64,000 bases of DNA from JAXDJJ01 sp034665745 (GCA_034665745.1 JAXDJJ010000001.1:12494-76493), one strand, 5' to 3'. Shown: positions 27,085 through 35,968, counted from the first letter of the stretch. Notes: generated from the letters alone by a model not told the origin. Numbers and translations: made by a program.

Positions 27085-28440
27085 ATGACGACGAACAGGA
27101 GATGGGTGGGGGCCGCGTTGATAAGAGCGGCCCTCCTCACCCCGCTGTCGCTCAGCACGGTTGGGGCTCAAGCGCAGGTCGCCCAGATCCTCCCGACAGC
27201 TCAGCCCAACGTCATGGTGATCGTGACCGACGACCAGCGCGAAGGTCTCGAGGTCATGGCCAAGACGAGGGCCGCGTTCGAGAGTGATGGACGCTTCTAC
27301 GACAACGCGTTCGTGACAACGCCTCTCTGCTGCCCGGCACGGGCATCGATCATGACGGGTAAGTACGTCCACAACCACGGCGTGATGTCCAACGGTGAGC
27401 AGGACTGGAAGGATCTGAACCACTCGGAGACCGTTCAGGCCTACCTTCACGATCAGGGCTACCGAACAGCGCTGTTCGGGAAGTTCCTGAATCACTGGCC
27501 GGTCGAGATGGACCCTCCGAATTTCGACGAGTGGGCCCTGCTCCCGGACGTGACCGGCCGGCTGGGCTATTACGACTCCAAGTGGAACGTCGACGGAACC
27601 GTGAAGAAAATCTCGAGATATTCGACCCGCTACCTCTCGGACACGACGGTCGACTTCATCGAGGCTCAAGAAGTCTCAGATGACACGCCGTGGTACGTGT
27701 ACCTCGCGACGGGCGCCGCTCACCGCTCGTTCGTCGCCGAGCCCAAGTACGCGGGTGCGGCCGTGCCGAGATGGGGCGGCAACGCGGCAGTGTTCGAGAA
27801 AGATCGGAGCGACAAGCCCTCGTACGTCCGTAACGCCGACTTCACGTTCAAAGAGGGCCGGACGTTGCGTGCTCGTCAGTTCCGCACCTTGATGTCCGTA
27901 GACGATCTGGTTGGACGGATCGTGGCCACGATCGATTCCCTCGACGAAGACACCTTGATCCTGTTCACCTCGGACAGTGGATACATGTGGGGTGAGCATG
28001 GGCTCGCGAACAAGCAGGTGCCGTACGTGCAGTCGATCGAGAACGTGATGTGGCTCCGATGGGCGAACCATGCTTCGGGGACCCACGACGAGCGCATCGT
28101 CTCTAACGTCGACATCCTGCCGACAATCGCAGCCGCAGTCGGCTTCTCGGTGACGACGGACGGGCGCAACCTGCTCGACGACTCGTGGGACAGGGATCGC
28201 ATCCTTCTCGAGTACTTCGGAGACGACCATGCCCCCACGATCCCTAGATGGGCGTCGACGTGGACCCCCGAGGGTCAGTACATCGAGTACTACAGCGCCG
28301 GAGGCGACCTGATCGATCGCGAGTACTACGACCTGATCGCGGACCCATGGCAACTGAAGAACCTGAAGAGTCCGCCGGATTCGACGTGGCGCACCCGGCT
28401 CATGGCAGACCGCCAGTGCAGTGGAGCCACCTGCCCCTAA
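27085..28440 (+). CDS. Secreted sulfatase
   Basis: The protein has 451 residues. A signal peptide (about 1-31) is followed by QPNVMVIVTDDQR (metal-binding Asp pair) and the formylglycine motif C82-C-P-A-R in LCCPARASIMTGKYVHNHGV. Later FTSDSGYMWGEH gives further metal ligands. It belongs to the family of N-acetylglucosamine-6-sulfatases and related arylsulfatases. The Cys-type motif needs a formylglycine-generating enzyme, not seen here. The substrate is probably a sulfated polysaccharide or ester outside the cell. It overlaps the convergent cyclase by 4 bp. Confidence 0.9.
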   Translation: MTTNRRWVGAALIRAALLTPLSLSTVGAQAQVAQILPTAQPNVMVIVTDDQREGLEVMAKTRAAFESDGRFYDNAFVTTPLCCPARASIMTGKYVHNHGVMSNGEQDWKDLNHSETVQAYLHDQGYRTALFGKFLNHWPVEMDPPNFDEWALLPDVTGRLGYYDSKWNVDGTVKKISRYSTRYLSDTTVDFIEAQEVSDDTPWYVYLATGAAHRSFVAEPKYAGAAVPRWGGNAAVFEKDRSDKPSYVRNADFTFKEGRTLRARQFRTLMSVDDLVGRIVATIDSLDEDTLILFTSDSGYMWGEHGLANKQVPYVQSIENVMWLRWANHASGTHDERIVSNVDILPTIAAAVGFSVTTDGRNLLDDSWDRDRILLEYFGDDHAPTIPRWASTWTPEGQYIEYYSAGGDLIDREYYDLIADPWQLKNLKSPPDSTWRTRLMADRQCSGATCP

Positions 28441-29195
28441 ACGGCGAAGACCCTCACCGGTGTTGAGAGGCCCCGGATCTTGATCACACGTTGGTCTCGG
28501 AACTTCACCTTCTTCAGTCTCTTTTCAGCAAGTTCCTTCGCGGCCCCCGACACGATGACCGCACCGGGCTCGCAGTGATCGAGCAGCCGAGCCGTCAGGT
28601 TCACGTCGTGGCCGAGCAGGTCGTCTTGTTCGACGAGTGGTTCACCAGCATGGACGGCGATACGCAGTTCGACCTCGAGCTTCGTCCTCTTGACCGCAGC
28701 CCGGATCGCGGTTGCTCCTCGTACCGCCTGCGAGGCAGAGGGGAATGCCAGGAGGAATCCATCCCCGAGCTGCTTCACGCACTCGCCTTTGGCCGGCTTG
28801 ATCGCTGTCTGGATCAGGCCATTCAGTCTCGTTAGGAGTTTGATGGCGACCTTGTCTCCCTCTTCTGCAGTGAAGGTCGTGAAGTTCGCGACGTCGACGA
28901 ACACGATCCCCACCGTGCCACCTTCCGCGATCTTCTGAAGCTTGCTGCTGGAGCGCTGATCCTCGGCCGCGAGTTGCGCCAGGAGATGTGACGTTCGAAG
29001 GCCGAACGTGCCGAGCTTCGAAGGTCGCTTCTTGACCGCTTCGCGGATGATCGGTTCGAGTGCGCCGGCCGACTGAACGACGGTCGACATCGGACCGTCC
29101 TTCTCACCGATGCGATTGCGCAGAGTGTGGGCAACCTTCGGAAGTAGGTCGGGATCCCTGCGCAGCGCGGCCACAACCGCTTCGCGCATGTTCAT
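28437..29195 (-). CDS. Class III adenylate/guanylate cyclase
   Basis: The protein has 252 residues. The N-terminal ~85 residues are helical and unassigned; the C-terminal cyclase homology domain (about 92-250) keeps both metal aspartates (FVDVANFTTF and LGDGFLLAF), the purine-specifying Lys (VKQLGDGF) and the transition-state Asn/Arg (VNLTARLLDHCEPGAV). It should therefore be catalytically competent, probably making cAMP. The N-terminal domain may be a regulatory module similar to pH-sensing cyclases such as Rv1264, which is speculative. An alternative start is ATG 29189. Confidence 0.87.
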   Translation of the reverse strand: MNMREAVVAALRRDPDLLPKVAHTLRNRIGEKDGPMSTVVQSAGALEPIIREAVKKRPSKLGTFGLRTSHLLAQLAAEDQRSSSKLQKIAEGGTVGIVFVDVANFTTFTAEEGDKVAIKLLTRLNGLIQTAIKPAKGECVKQLGDGFLLAFPSASQAVRGATAIRAAVKRTKLEVELRIAVHAGEPLVEQDDLLGHDVNLTARLLDHCEPGAVIVSGAAKELAEKRLKKVKFRDQRVIKIRGLSTPVRVFAV

Positions 29196-29267
29196 ACTTC
29201 GAGCCTATAAGCGCCTTGTTACGCCGAGGTCACGGCCCGGTTACGCCCTCGCTATAACCTCGGTGGC

Positions 29268-29849
29268 ATGGAAGCGCTCGCCAATCGCCGCAGAGGCCCG
29301 TTCATCGTTATCGCCGCGCTGTTCGTTGCCATCTGCATCGTTGTGATCTCTGTCCCCGACTCCGTCTTGGCTCTGATCGAACGCAACCGGCCCCTGACAA
29401 GCGCCCAAGCGGGGTGGGCATATCGGTTGCTCGCGTTCTTCGCGATCATCCAGATCGTCTACACGGGTATGTCTGTCTTTCGTATCGAGCGCCTCGAGTC
29501 CCTGCGCGAGAAAGACGACCGCTTCGCGAAACTCCCGAAGCCCAAGGTCATCTCCTCGCTAGCACGCAACGCCGCCGCCCTCGTGTCGTTCACTCTCATC
29601 TATGGGATCGCATCGATGTTGCTGACCGGCCAGCGTGGTGGGTTCTGGCTCTTCCCCCTTCTGGCCGTAGCCCAAGCAGCTTGGTACTACCGAGAGATCG
29701 GCCAGATCGCAGACTGGAAGGCGTTCCAAGCGGACGAGACACAGAACGACTCCGATCATGGGCGGTGGATCTCGACACAGGCGGACTACTGCCCACCGTT
29801 GACCCGTGGACTCACCCCGCTCGAGGGCGCGACAACAACGGTCGACTAG
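29268..29849 (+). CDS. Membrane protein of unknown function
   Basis: This 193-residue protein has four hydrophobic segments (about 12-33, 49-69, 97-117, 124-140) and a cytoplasmic-looking charged loop after helix 2 (RIERLESLREKDDRFAKLPKPK). I recognise no family. TATAAC at 29253-29258 lies 10 bp before the ATG and may be a -10 box. The stop is 2 bp before the start of the acyl-CoA synthetase, so the two genes are probably one operon. Confidence 0.7.
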   Translation: MEALANRRRGPFIVIAALFVAICIVVISVPDSVLALIERNRPLTSAQAGWAYRLLAFFAIIQIVYTGMSVFRIERLESLREKDDRFAKLPKPKVISSLARNAAALVSFTLIYGIASMLLTGQRGGFWLFPLLAVAQAAWYYREIGQIADWKAFQADETQNDSDHGRWISTQADYCPPLTRGLTPLEGATTTVD

Positions 29850-29851
29850 GC

Positions 29852-31297
29852 ATGGACGGCATCGGTGCTTGGGCTCGTTCGAGCCCCGGATCGGTCGCTC
29901 TCATCGCACCGGGCACATCGGTCACGTTCGGAGAGCTGGACGCGCGGCAGCGAGCCCTGGCAGGGGCGTTGCTTGCAGAGGGCCTCAACCGGCGTGATCG
30001 GGTCGCGGTCTTCGCGACGAACCGCGTCGAGTCGCTCGAGGTGTCGATCGGCGTTCTGCGCGCGGGGATGGTCCCGGTACCGATCAACTCCCTCCTCACC
30101 GAGCCCGAGGTCGAGTTCCTGCTCGAAGACTCGGGAGCGCGGGTCATGTTCACGGACCGGACCGTCGAGCTCGGACCATCGGTCGAACAGGTCATCACCT
30201 TCGGAGACGCGTACGAACGCTTCATACACAACGCCACGCCCGCCGATATCTCGGACGTCGCTCTTGGGCGACCGATGCACTACACGTCAGGAACGACTGG
30301 ATCCCCGAAAGGTGTGTGGGTCGAACCGACCGACGAGGCAGAGGCGTTGTCGTTGTCGCAACGGTTCCGTGAGCTCTGGGGGATAACGCGCGACGACGCG
30401 CACCTTGTGTGCTCGCCTCTCGCTCATTCCGCTCCGCACCGATTCTCCCTACGAACCTTGGAGGCCGGGGGTCACGTAGTCCTCCAAGGGAAGTTCGATG
30501 CCGCGGAAACCCTCGCGGCGACCGAACTGTTCGGGATCACGACGACATTCATGGTCCCGACTCACCTCGAACGCATCTTTGGACTCGGTCGCCAAGCTCT
30601 AGCACGTCACGACCTCTCGACGATGCGGTTGTTGGCCCATGCCGGTGCACCGATACGTGACCGTACGAAGAGAGAAGCCCTCGAGATATTTCCCGAGGGC
30701 TCGGTCTGGGAGTTCTACGGCTCGACTGAGGGTCAGGCGACGCGCATATCGACCGAGGAGTGGTTGGCGCGGCCGGGGAGCGTGGGCCATGCCCTGCCCG
30801 GGGGCGAAGTTGTCATCGCCGACAACGACGGGAACGAACTACCGCGTGGTGAGATCGGATGGGTGTGGGTGCGCGATCCCTCGGGTGAGGAATGGGAGTA
30901 CTGGGGCGACGCGGCGAAGACCCGCAACGCGTGGAGCGGAGAGGCCTTCTGTGTTGGCGACCTCGGGTCGGTGGACGAAGAGGGTTACCTGTTCCTCGCG
31001 GGCCGCGGGGACGACACGATCATCACGGGCGGCGTCAACGTCTACCCGATGGAGATCGAGAACGTCCTCGTCAGCCACCCTTCGGTCGCCGAGGCTCTCG
31101 TTTACGGCGTCGCCCACGAGGAGTGGGGCCAGGAGGTCCGCGCCCTCGTCGTCCCGGCGTTCAACCAGCCATTGGATACGGAGGTCCTGAGGGCCTGGGC
31201 CCGCACCCAACTAGCCGGCTTCAAGTGCCCGCGCCTCATAGAGATAGTCGACGATCTCCCGAGAACCCCCACCGGCAAGGTGCAACGAAGACCCTGA
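29852..31297 (+). CDS. Acyl-CoA synthetase / AMP-dependent ligase
   Basis: The protein has 481 residues starting at ATG 29852 (MDGIGAWARS); the frame is open further upstream but that part is a shadow of the preceding gene. The AMP-binding motif TSGTTGSPKG, WEFYGSTEGQ, the hinge region GRGDDTIITGGVNVYPMEIE and the C-terminal catalytic Lys in TPTGKVQR are present. It is shorter than typical long-chain ligases (~550). It activates a carboxylic acid to acyl-AMP and then acyl-CoA; the chain length is not predictable. Convergent with mdh across a hairpin-rich gap. Confidence 0.92.
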   Translation: MDGIGAWARSSPGSVALIAPGTSVTFGELDARQRALAGALLAEGLNRRDRVAVFATNRVESLEVSIGVLRAGMVPVPINSLLTEPEVEFLLEDSGARVMFTDRTVELGPSVEQVITFGDAYERFIHNATPADISDVALGRPMHYTSGTTGSPKGVWVEPTDEAEALSLSQRFRELWGITRDDAHLVCSPLAHSAPHRFSLRTLEAGGHVVLQGKFDAAETLAATELFGITTTFMVPTHLERIFGLGRQALARHDLSTMRLLAHAGAPIRDRTKREALEIFPEGSVWEFYGSTEGQATRISTEEWLARPGSVGHALPGGEVVIADNDGNELPRGEIGWVWVRDPSGEEWEYWGDAAKTRNAWSGEAFCVGDLGSVDEEGYLFLAGRGDDTIITGGVNVYPMEIENVLVSHPSVAEALVYGVAHEEWGQEVRALVVPAFNQPLDTEVLRAWARTQLAGFKCPRLIEIVDDLPRTPTGKVQRRP

Positions 31298-31318
31298 CGC
31301 AGGTCTCAGGTGAGTTGG

Positions 31319-31392
31319 TGACATCTGGCGTCGCTGAGCGATGCTAGGTGTCATGTGGTGCGGTTGTTGTCCTCAGTTTGCGCTAGGCGCAA
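31319..31392. terminator. Two hairpins between convergent acyl-CoA synthetase and mdh genes
   Basis: Hairpin 1 (31319-31353) pairs TGACATCT with AGGTGTCA around an inner stem GCGTCGC-TGA-GCGATGC, with one G-T wobble in each stem. Hairpin 2 (31378-31392) is TTGCGC-TAG-GCGCAA. They fill most of the 105-bp gap between two converging genes. No U-tract is obvious on either strand, so termination may be of the non-canonical actinobacterial type. Confidence 0.5.
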
Positions 31393-31402
31393 GTACAGCG
31401 CG

Positions 31403-32353
31403 TTAAACGTTGCGGCGGGTTGCTATGTCCTCGCATTTGGCGCGGATGGCTTCGGCTGCTTCGGTGAGCTTCGCTTGCTCGTCTGCGTTGAGCTCTAGTT
31501 CGACGATCTGTTCGACACCATTGCGGCCTAGCTTCGCCGGGACGCCAAGGTAGACGTCGGTGATCCCGTACTCCCCACTGGTCCAGGCACATGTCGGAAG
31601 AACCTCGTTGGTGTCGCCGAGGATCGCGTTGACCATCGCGGCAGCAGAGGTCGACGGCGCGTAGAACGCGCTGCCCTTCTTGAGGTAGTCGACGATCTCT
31701 TGGCCGCCCTTCTTGGTGCGCTCGAAGAGCTCCTCGAGGGTCTTCTCATCGACGAGCTCGGGCAATGGCTTGCCCTCGACCGTCGCGTGACGAGGAAGCG
31801 CAACCATCTGGTCCCCGTGCGAACCGAGGGTGATCGCATCGACAGAAGCGGGTGCGACGTTCAGCTTCTCGGCGATGAAGTAACGCAGGCGGGACGAGTC
31901 GAGCACGCCGGCCATACCCATGACCCGCTGCTTCGGGAAGTCAGAAACGAGCGAGGCCAGGTAAGTCATCTCGTCCAACGGGTTCGAGACCACGATGATG
32001 ATCGCCTCGGGAGAGCTCTTGGCGATCGCCTCGGTCACGCCGCCGACGATCTCGGAGTTGGCGTCGAGGAGGTCCATGCGTGACATCCCAGGCTTGCGAG
32101 GAAGTCCGGCCGTGATGACCACGACGTCGGAGCCCGCAGTGTCGGCGTAGTCGTTCGTGCCGACCACATGGGTCTCGAACTTCTCGACGGGGGCCGACTG
32201 ATTGATGTCGAGGGCAAGCCCCTGCGGGAGGCCCTCAACGATGTCGGTCATAACCACTTCGTCGGCAAGGTTCTTCTCTGCGATGCGACGCGCGGTGTTC
32301 GAACCGACGTTGCCCGCACCTACAACCGTGACTCTCCTGGTTCCATCAGACAT
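31403..32353 (-). CDS. mdh: Malate dehydrogenase (LDH-like type)
   Basis: This 316-residue protein has NAD-binding VVGAGNVGSNTARRIAEK, acidic MTDIVEG (NAD preference), the substrate Arg loop GLPRKPGMSRMDLL, VSNPLDEMTYLA and catalytic His in LGSHGDQMV. Arg in the active-site loop (PRKPGMSR) favours malate over lactate. It interconverts malate and oxaloacetate in the TCA cycle. It follows icd by 6 bp and is presumably co-transcribed with it. Confidence 0.95.
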   Translation of the reverse strand: MSDGTRRVTVVGAGNVGSNTARRIAEKNLADEVVMTDIVEGLPQGLALDINQSAPVEKFETHVVGTNDYADTAGSDVVVITAGLPRKPGMSRMDLLDANSEIVGGVTEAIAKSSPEAIIIVVSNPLDEMTYLASLVSDFPKQRVMGMAGVLDSSRLRYFIAEKLNVAPASVDAITLGSHGDQMVALPRHATVEGKPLPELVDEKTLEELFERTKKGGQEIVDYLKKGSAFYAPSTSAAAMVNAILGDTNEVLPTCAWTSGEYGITDVYLGVPAKLGRNGVEQIVELELNADEQAKLTEAAEAIRAKCEDIATRRNV

Positions 32354-32359
32354 CGTTGT

Positions 32360-33460
32360 CTAGCCCTCCAACTTTTCGATGATTCCGTCGGCAACTTCAC
32401 TGGTGCCCACCGCGGTCGGGTCGTCACGGTTGGGCTTCATGTCATAGGTAACGAACTTGCCCTCATCGATCGTCTGCGCGATCGCGGCCTCGAGGCGTTT
32501 GGATGCCTCCAGCTCGTCGAGGTGAGCGAGCATCAGGACACCCGAGAGCATCATCGCCATCGGGTTGACCTTGTTCTGGCCGGCGTACTTGGGGGCCGAG
32601 CCGTGCGTGGGCTCGAATACCGCAGCCGTGTCACCGATGTTCCCGCCGGGAGCAACGCCGAGGCCCCCGATGAGTCCGGCCCCGAGGTCGGAGACGATGT
32701 CTCCGTAGAGGTTCGGGAGGCAAAGGACGTCGTAGAGCTCGGGCTTCTGCACGAGCTGCATACACATGTTGTCGACGATGCGATCCTCGAACTCGACACC
32801 GGAGTCGGAGTACTCGTTCTCGGCGACCTCGCGCGCGGTCTTCAGGAACAGCCCGTCGGAGAACTTCATGATGTTGGCCTTGTGGACCGCGGTGACCTTC
32901 TTGCGACCGTGCTTGATCGCGTAGTCGAACGCGGCCCTCACGATGCGCTGGGTGCCATGGATCGAGATCGGTTTGATCGAGATACCCGAGTCGTGACGGA
33001 TCTTGCGGGCGCCGAGCTTCTCGATGAATTCGATCAACTGCTCGGCCTCGGGGGTACCTTGTTCGAACTCGATCCCGGCGTAGAGGTCCTCGTGGTTCTC
33101 ACGGACGACGACGAGGTCGATGTTCTCGTAGCGGGACCGAACCCCCGGGTAGGACTTGCAGGGCCTCAGGCACATGTAGAGGTCGAGCTCCTTGCGCAGA
33201 GCCACGTTCACGCTGCGGAACCCGGTGCCCACAGGGGTCGTGATGGGGCCCTTGATGGCGACCTTGTTGGTCCGGATCGACTCGAGGACGTGCTCGGGCA
33301 ACGGTGTGCCGTGCTCTTCCATGACGTCGACACCGGCGTGCTGGACGTCCCAGTCGAACTTCACACCAGTTCCTTCGAGCACTCGGCGGGTCGCCTCGGC
33401 GATCTCGGGACCCGTCCCGTCGCCCGGGATCAAGGTCACGCGATGAACTTTCTGTGACAT
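32360..33460 (-). CDS. icd: Isocitrate dehydrogenase (isocitrate/isopropylmalate family, probably NAD+)
   Basis: This 366-residue protein has LIPGDGTGPEIAEATRRVL, the substrate-binding Ser/Arg segment GTGFRSVNVALRKELDLYMCLRP, VVRENHEDLYAGIEF, the catalytic Lys in VHKANIMK and LPNLYGDIVSDLGAGLIGGLG. FRSVNVALRK and the ENHEDLY motif indicate isocitrate rather than isopropylmalate. Cofactor preference (NAD likely) is inferred from similarity to short bacterial/eukaryal NAD-IDH. It is divergent from gltA and in operon with mdh. Confidence 0.88.
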   Translation of the reverse strand: MSQKVHRVTLIPGDGTGPEIAEATRRVLEGTGVKFDWDVQHAGVDVMEEHGTPLPEHVLESIRTNKVAIKGPITTPVGTGFRSVNVALRKELDLYMCLRPCKSYPGVRSRYENIDLVVVRENHEDLYAGIEFEQGTPEAEQLIEFIEKLGARKIRHDSGISIKPISIHGTQRIVRAAFDYAIKHGRKKVTAVHKANIMKFSDGLFLKTAREVAENEYSDSGVEFEDRIVDNMCMQLVQKPELYDVLCLPNLYGDIVSDLGAGLIGGLGVAPGGNIGDTAAVFEPTHGSAPKYAGQNKVNPMAMMLSGVLMLAHLDELEASKRLEAAIAQTIDEGKFVTYDMKPNRDDPTAVGTSEVADGIIEKLEG

Positions 33461-33485
33461 GTGGCTCCTGCTCTCGTAGAGGGGT

Positions 33486-33513
33486 TTGACGTGCTGAAAG
33501 AGGCGCCTAACCT
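33486..33513 (+). promoter_or_regulatory. Possible gltA promoter
   Basis: TTGACG (33486-33491) and TAACCT (33508-33513) are separated by 16 bp in the 122-bp gap between the divergent icd and gltA genes, about 70 bp upstream of the gltA start. The -35 is close to consensus and the -10 is weak. Confidence 0.4.
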
Positions 33514-33582
33514 ACCTGATAGCCTCTTAGCGAGAAGAGGAAAACACGGCATAACGCCCGATCAGAAAGGCCTCATCGGAGC

Positions 33583-34716
33583 ATGCCCAGCGAACCAGGA
33601 AAGGGCCTCGAAGGTGTCGTAGCGGCCGAGACCGCCATCTCCGACATCGATGGGAAAGAAGGTCGACTCTCCTACGTCGGCTACGACATCCACGATCTCG
33701 CGCCGAACGCGACCTTCGAGGAGGTCATCTACCTCCTCCACCACCTCGAGCTCCCAAACCGTCAGCAGCTCGGAGACATCCGCGATCAGCTGGCTCGGGA
33801 ACGAGAGCCGAACGACTTCGTCATGCGTCTCATGCCTCATCTGGCCGAGAACTGCGCCCCTATGTCGATGCTTCGCACCGCCGTATCGGCCTCTTCGGCC
33901 AAGGACCCCGACGGCTGGGATACCTCGGAAGAGGCCAACTATCGCAAAGCGATCCGTTTGTGTGCGGTGTTCCCGACGATGGTCGCCTACTACGACCGCA
34001 TGCGGACCGACAAAGAGCTCATCCCACCAGATCCAAGCCTGAGCCAGGCCGGCAACTTCCTCTGGATGCTCAAGGGCGAGAAGGCGGACGAGGACGAGAC
34101 CCACATCTTTGACGTTTGTCTGACTTTGCATGCCGACCACACGATGAATGCGTCGACGTTCGCAGCCCGCGTCTGCGCTGCCACGTTGTCCGACATCCAT
34201 TCGGCCATGACCGCAGCGATCGCTGCCTTGAAGGGCCCGCTGCATGGCGGCGCCAACGAGCAGGTCATGCGCATGATCAAAGAGATCAAGGACCTTGGGG
34301 GCGTGTCGAAAGCACGCGACTACATCACCAAGCGTTTGGAGAACAAAGAGAAGGTGATGGGCTTCGGCCACCGGGTCTACAAGACGGAGGACCCCAGGGC
34401 TACTCACCTCCGCAAGATGGCGAAAGAACTGGCCGAGAAGAGCGGTGACGGCTCGAACTACGAGATCTCGGAAGAGATCGAGAAGACGGTTATGGACGTC
34501 AAGGGCATCTACCCGAACGTCGACTTCTATGCCGCATCCGTCTACGGCTACCTAGAGATCCCCACCGACCTATTCACGCCCGTGTTCGCGTGCAGCAGGG
34601 TTTCGGGCTGGACCGCACACGTGAGAGAGCAGTACGCAGACAACCGTCTGATCCGCCCGGATCACGAGTACGTCGGCCCCGACCCTCGCAGCTGGGTCGG
34701 TCTTTCCGACCGATAA
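33583..34716 (+). CDS. gltA: Citrate synthase
   Basis: This 377-residue type I-length citrate synthase has the substrate His in LHADHTMNAST, catalytic His in GPLHGGANE, GFGHRVYK for oxaloacetate binding, and catalytic Asp in YPNVDFYAAS. It condenses acetyl-CoA with oxaloacetate. 2-Methylcitrate synthase is a close relative, but no prp genes are nearby and mdh/icd are adjacent, so the TCA role is preferred. A strong hairpin terminator follows the stop. Confidence 0.94.
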   Translation: MPSEPGKGLEGVVAAETAISDIDGKEGRLSYVGYDIHDLAPNATFEEVIYLLHHLELPNRQQLGDIRDQLAREREPNDFVMRLMPHLAENCAPMSMLRTAVSASSAKDPDGWDTSEEANYRKAIRLCAVFPTMVAYYDRMRTDKELIPPDPSLSQAGNFLWMLKGEKADEDETHIFDVCLTLHADHTMNASTFAARVCAATLSDIHSAMTAAIAALKGPLHGGANEQVMRMIKEIKDLGGVSKARDYITKRLENKEKVMGFGHRVYKTEDPRATHLRKMAKELAEKSGDGSNYEISEEIEKTVMDVKGIYPNVDFYAASVYGYLEIPTDLFTPVFACSRVSGWTAHVREQYADNRLIRPDHEYVGPDPRSWVGLSDR

Positions 34717-34722
34717 CGAAAA

Positions 34723-34746
34723 AGAGGCGCCCTTTCAGGCGCCTCT
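34723..34746. terminator. Rho-independent-like terminator between gltA and acidic secreted protein
   Basis: AGAGGCGCC - 6 bp - GGCGCCTCT is a perfect 9-bp stem. Outside it, AACGAAA on the left and TTTCGTT on the right can extend the pairing. It sits 6 bp after gltA and serves the convergent gene as well, so it is probably bidirectional. Confidence 0.8.
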
Positions 34747-34769
34747 CTCGGTTTCGTTCTAGCTAACGG

Positions 34770-35279
34770 TTAGTTGTCGTCACCGTCGTCTTCGCCGCCA
34801 CCGTGGCCGCTGTTGTCGTCATCGCCGCCACCGGGACCGCTGTTGTCGCCAGCAACATCGTGGTCATCGCCATCGTCGCTGTCGGCATCGTCGCCCTGGT
34901 CGTCGTTGTCGTCGCCCTGGTCGTCGTCATCCGCCTGATCGTCATCGTCTCCGACGTCGCCACTGCCCTGATCGGCGGTGCCGTCGTCGTCTCCGGCGAT
35001 TCCATCATCATCGCTGCCGGGGGTGCCCGGAGCATCTCCGTGGCCCTGATCGGCGGTGCCGTCATCATCGGACTTGACGATCACCTTGTTGGCTCCCACC
35101 TTGTTCGCCCCCGCAGTGCCCGGAGCATCTCCGTGGCCCTGGTCGGCGGTACCGTCATCGGAAACACTGGATGGGATAGTGACGTCGTTCGACTTGGCAC
35201 TGGTGTTCGCTACGGCGGCAACCACACCCGTTGCCAGCAACAGCAGAACAACCAGTACTGGGATCCGGCTCAAGCGCAT
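34770..35279 (-). CDS. Highly acidic, repeat-containing secreted protein
   Basis: The protein has 169 residues starting at ATG 35279, chosen because GAGGAG lies 6 bp upstream; longer frames lack such a site. A signal peptide or membrane anchor (LSRIPVLVVLLLLATGVVAA) is followed by a mature chain made almost entirely of Asp, Gly, Asn and Ser. DDGTADQGHGDAPGT occurs twice with a shorter third copy (DDGTADQGSGD). There are no cysteines or aromatics in the acidic part. It may bind Ca2+ or be a disordered surface spacer. It is divergent from an ECF sigma factor across a long palindrome. Confidence 0.72.
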   Translation of the reverse strand: MRLSRIPVLVVLLLLATGVVAAVANTSAKSNDVTIPSSVSDDGTADQGHGDAPGTAGANKVGANKVIVKSDDDGTADQGHGDAPGTPGSDDDGIAGDDDGTADQGSGDVGDDDDQADDDDQGDDNDDQGDDADSDDGDDHDVAGDNSGPGGGDDDNSGHGGGEDDGDDN

Positions 35280-35341
35280 AAGTACTCCTCTCATCGGCGT
35301 CCCCTGACGGGGCCATCGAAGGTTCAACGAGGCGACGGGCG

Positions 35342-35382
35342 ACGCGTTACGGACCTTTAACCCGGATACTGGCGTAACGCGT
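35342..35382. promoter_or_regulatory. 10-bp-arm inverted repeat between acidic protein and ECF sigma gene
   Basis: ACGCGTTACG (35342-35351) and CGTAACGCGT (35373-35382) form a perfect inverted repeat with a 21-bp spacer, midway between the divergent starts at 35279 and 35411. The arms could be identical promoter elements facing both ways, as expected if one sigma factor drives both genes, or half-sites for a regulator. Confidence 0.6.
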
Positions 35383-35410
35383 AGCTCGGGCAGCCGTTAG
35401 AAGGAAGAGT

Positions 35411-35968
35411 GTGGAAGACAAGGGACTCAAGCGAGAGGTCAGGAGCGCAGCTCGTGGCGACCGTCAGGCCGCCGCTTTGCTGTTCGACACCTATCACCCG
35501 CGCTTGTATCGCTACGCCCTCGCCAAGCTTGGATCTCCAGCCGACGCAGATGACGTGGCCTCCGAGACTTTCGCACGTGTGCTTAGCAAGCTTGATGGAT
35601 TCAGATGGACGGGCGGGGGGTTCGAGGCGTGGCTATTCAAGATCGCATCGAACCTCATCACCGACAGATACCGGTCGGCCGCGCGAGAGCGACCGACGGA
35701 CGACCAGGTTGAGGAGCAGGAAACCGCTATGGAGCACTTGCCCGAGGATCGAACCCTTCACCTCGAGTCGAGTCGCGAGCTGGACCAGATGCTCCACGAC
35801 CTGCCAGACGAACAACGCGAGGTTCTGCTCCTGCGTTTCGCAGCGGGCCTCGACACACACGAAACGGCAGCCATCATGAAGAAGAACGTCAACGCGATCC
35901 GACAGCTCCAGTTCCGTGCGCTCGAGAACATCCGAAGCCGGAACCCCATCCCGGCGGTCTCGCAATGA
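35411..35968 (+). CDS. ECF-type RNA polymerase sigma factor
   Basis: This 185-residue protein has region 2 (AALLFDTYHPRLYRYALAKLGSPADADDVASETFARVL, then WLFKIASNLITDRYR) and region 4 (LDQMLHDLPDEQREVLLLRFAAGLDTHETAAIMKKNVNAIRQLQFRALENI). It starts at GTG 35411 with AAGGAAGA immediately upstream. The downstream gene (4-bp overlap) encodes a membrane DUF5667 protein, the arrangement known for ECF groups whose partner acts as anti-sigma factor. The target genes are unknown; the divergent acidic protein is the first candidate. Confidence 0.93.
   Translation: MEDKGLKREVRSAARGDRQAAALLFDTYHPRLYRYALAKLGSPADADDVASETFARVLSKLDGFRWTGGGFEAWLFKIASNLITDRYRSAARERPTDDQVEEQETAMEHLPEDRTLHLESSRELDQMLHDLPDEQREVLLLRFAAGLDTHETAAIMKKNVNAIRQLQFRALENIRSRNPIPAVSQ

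Noticed and set aside
32168..33457. 429-codon open frame antisense to mdh and icd
   Set aside because: It is the complement of two well-conserved enzymes, spans their junction, and its product shows no family motif; GC-rich DNA commonly gives such frames.
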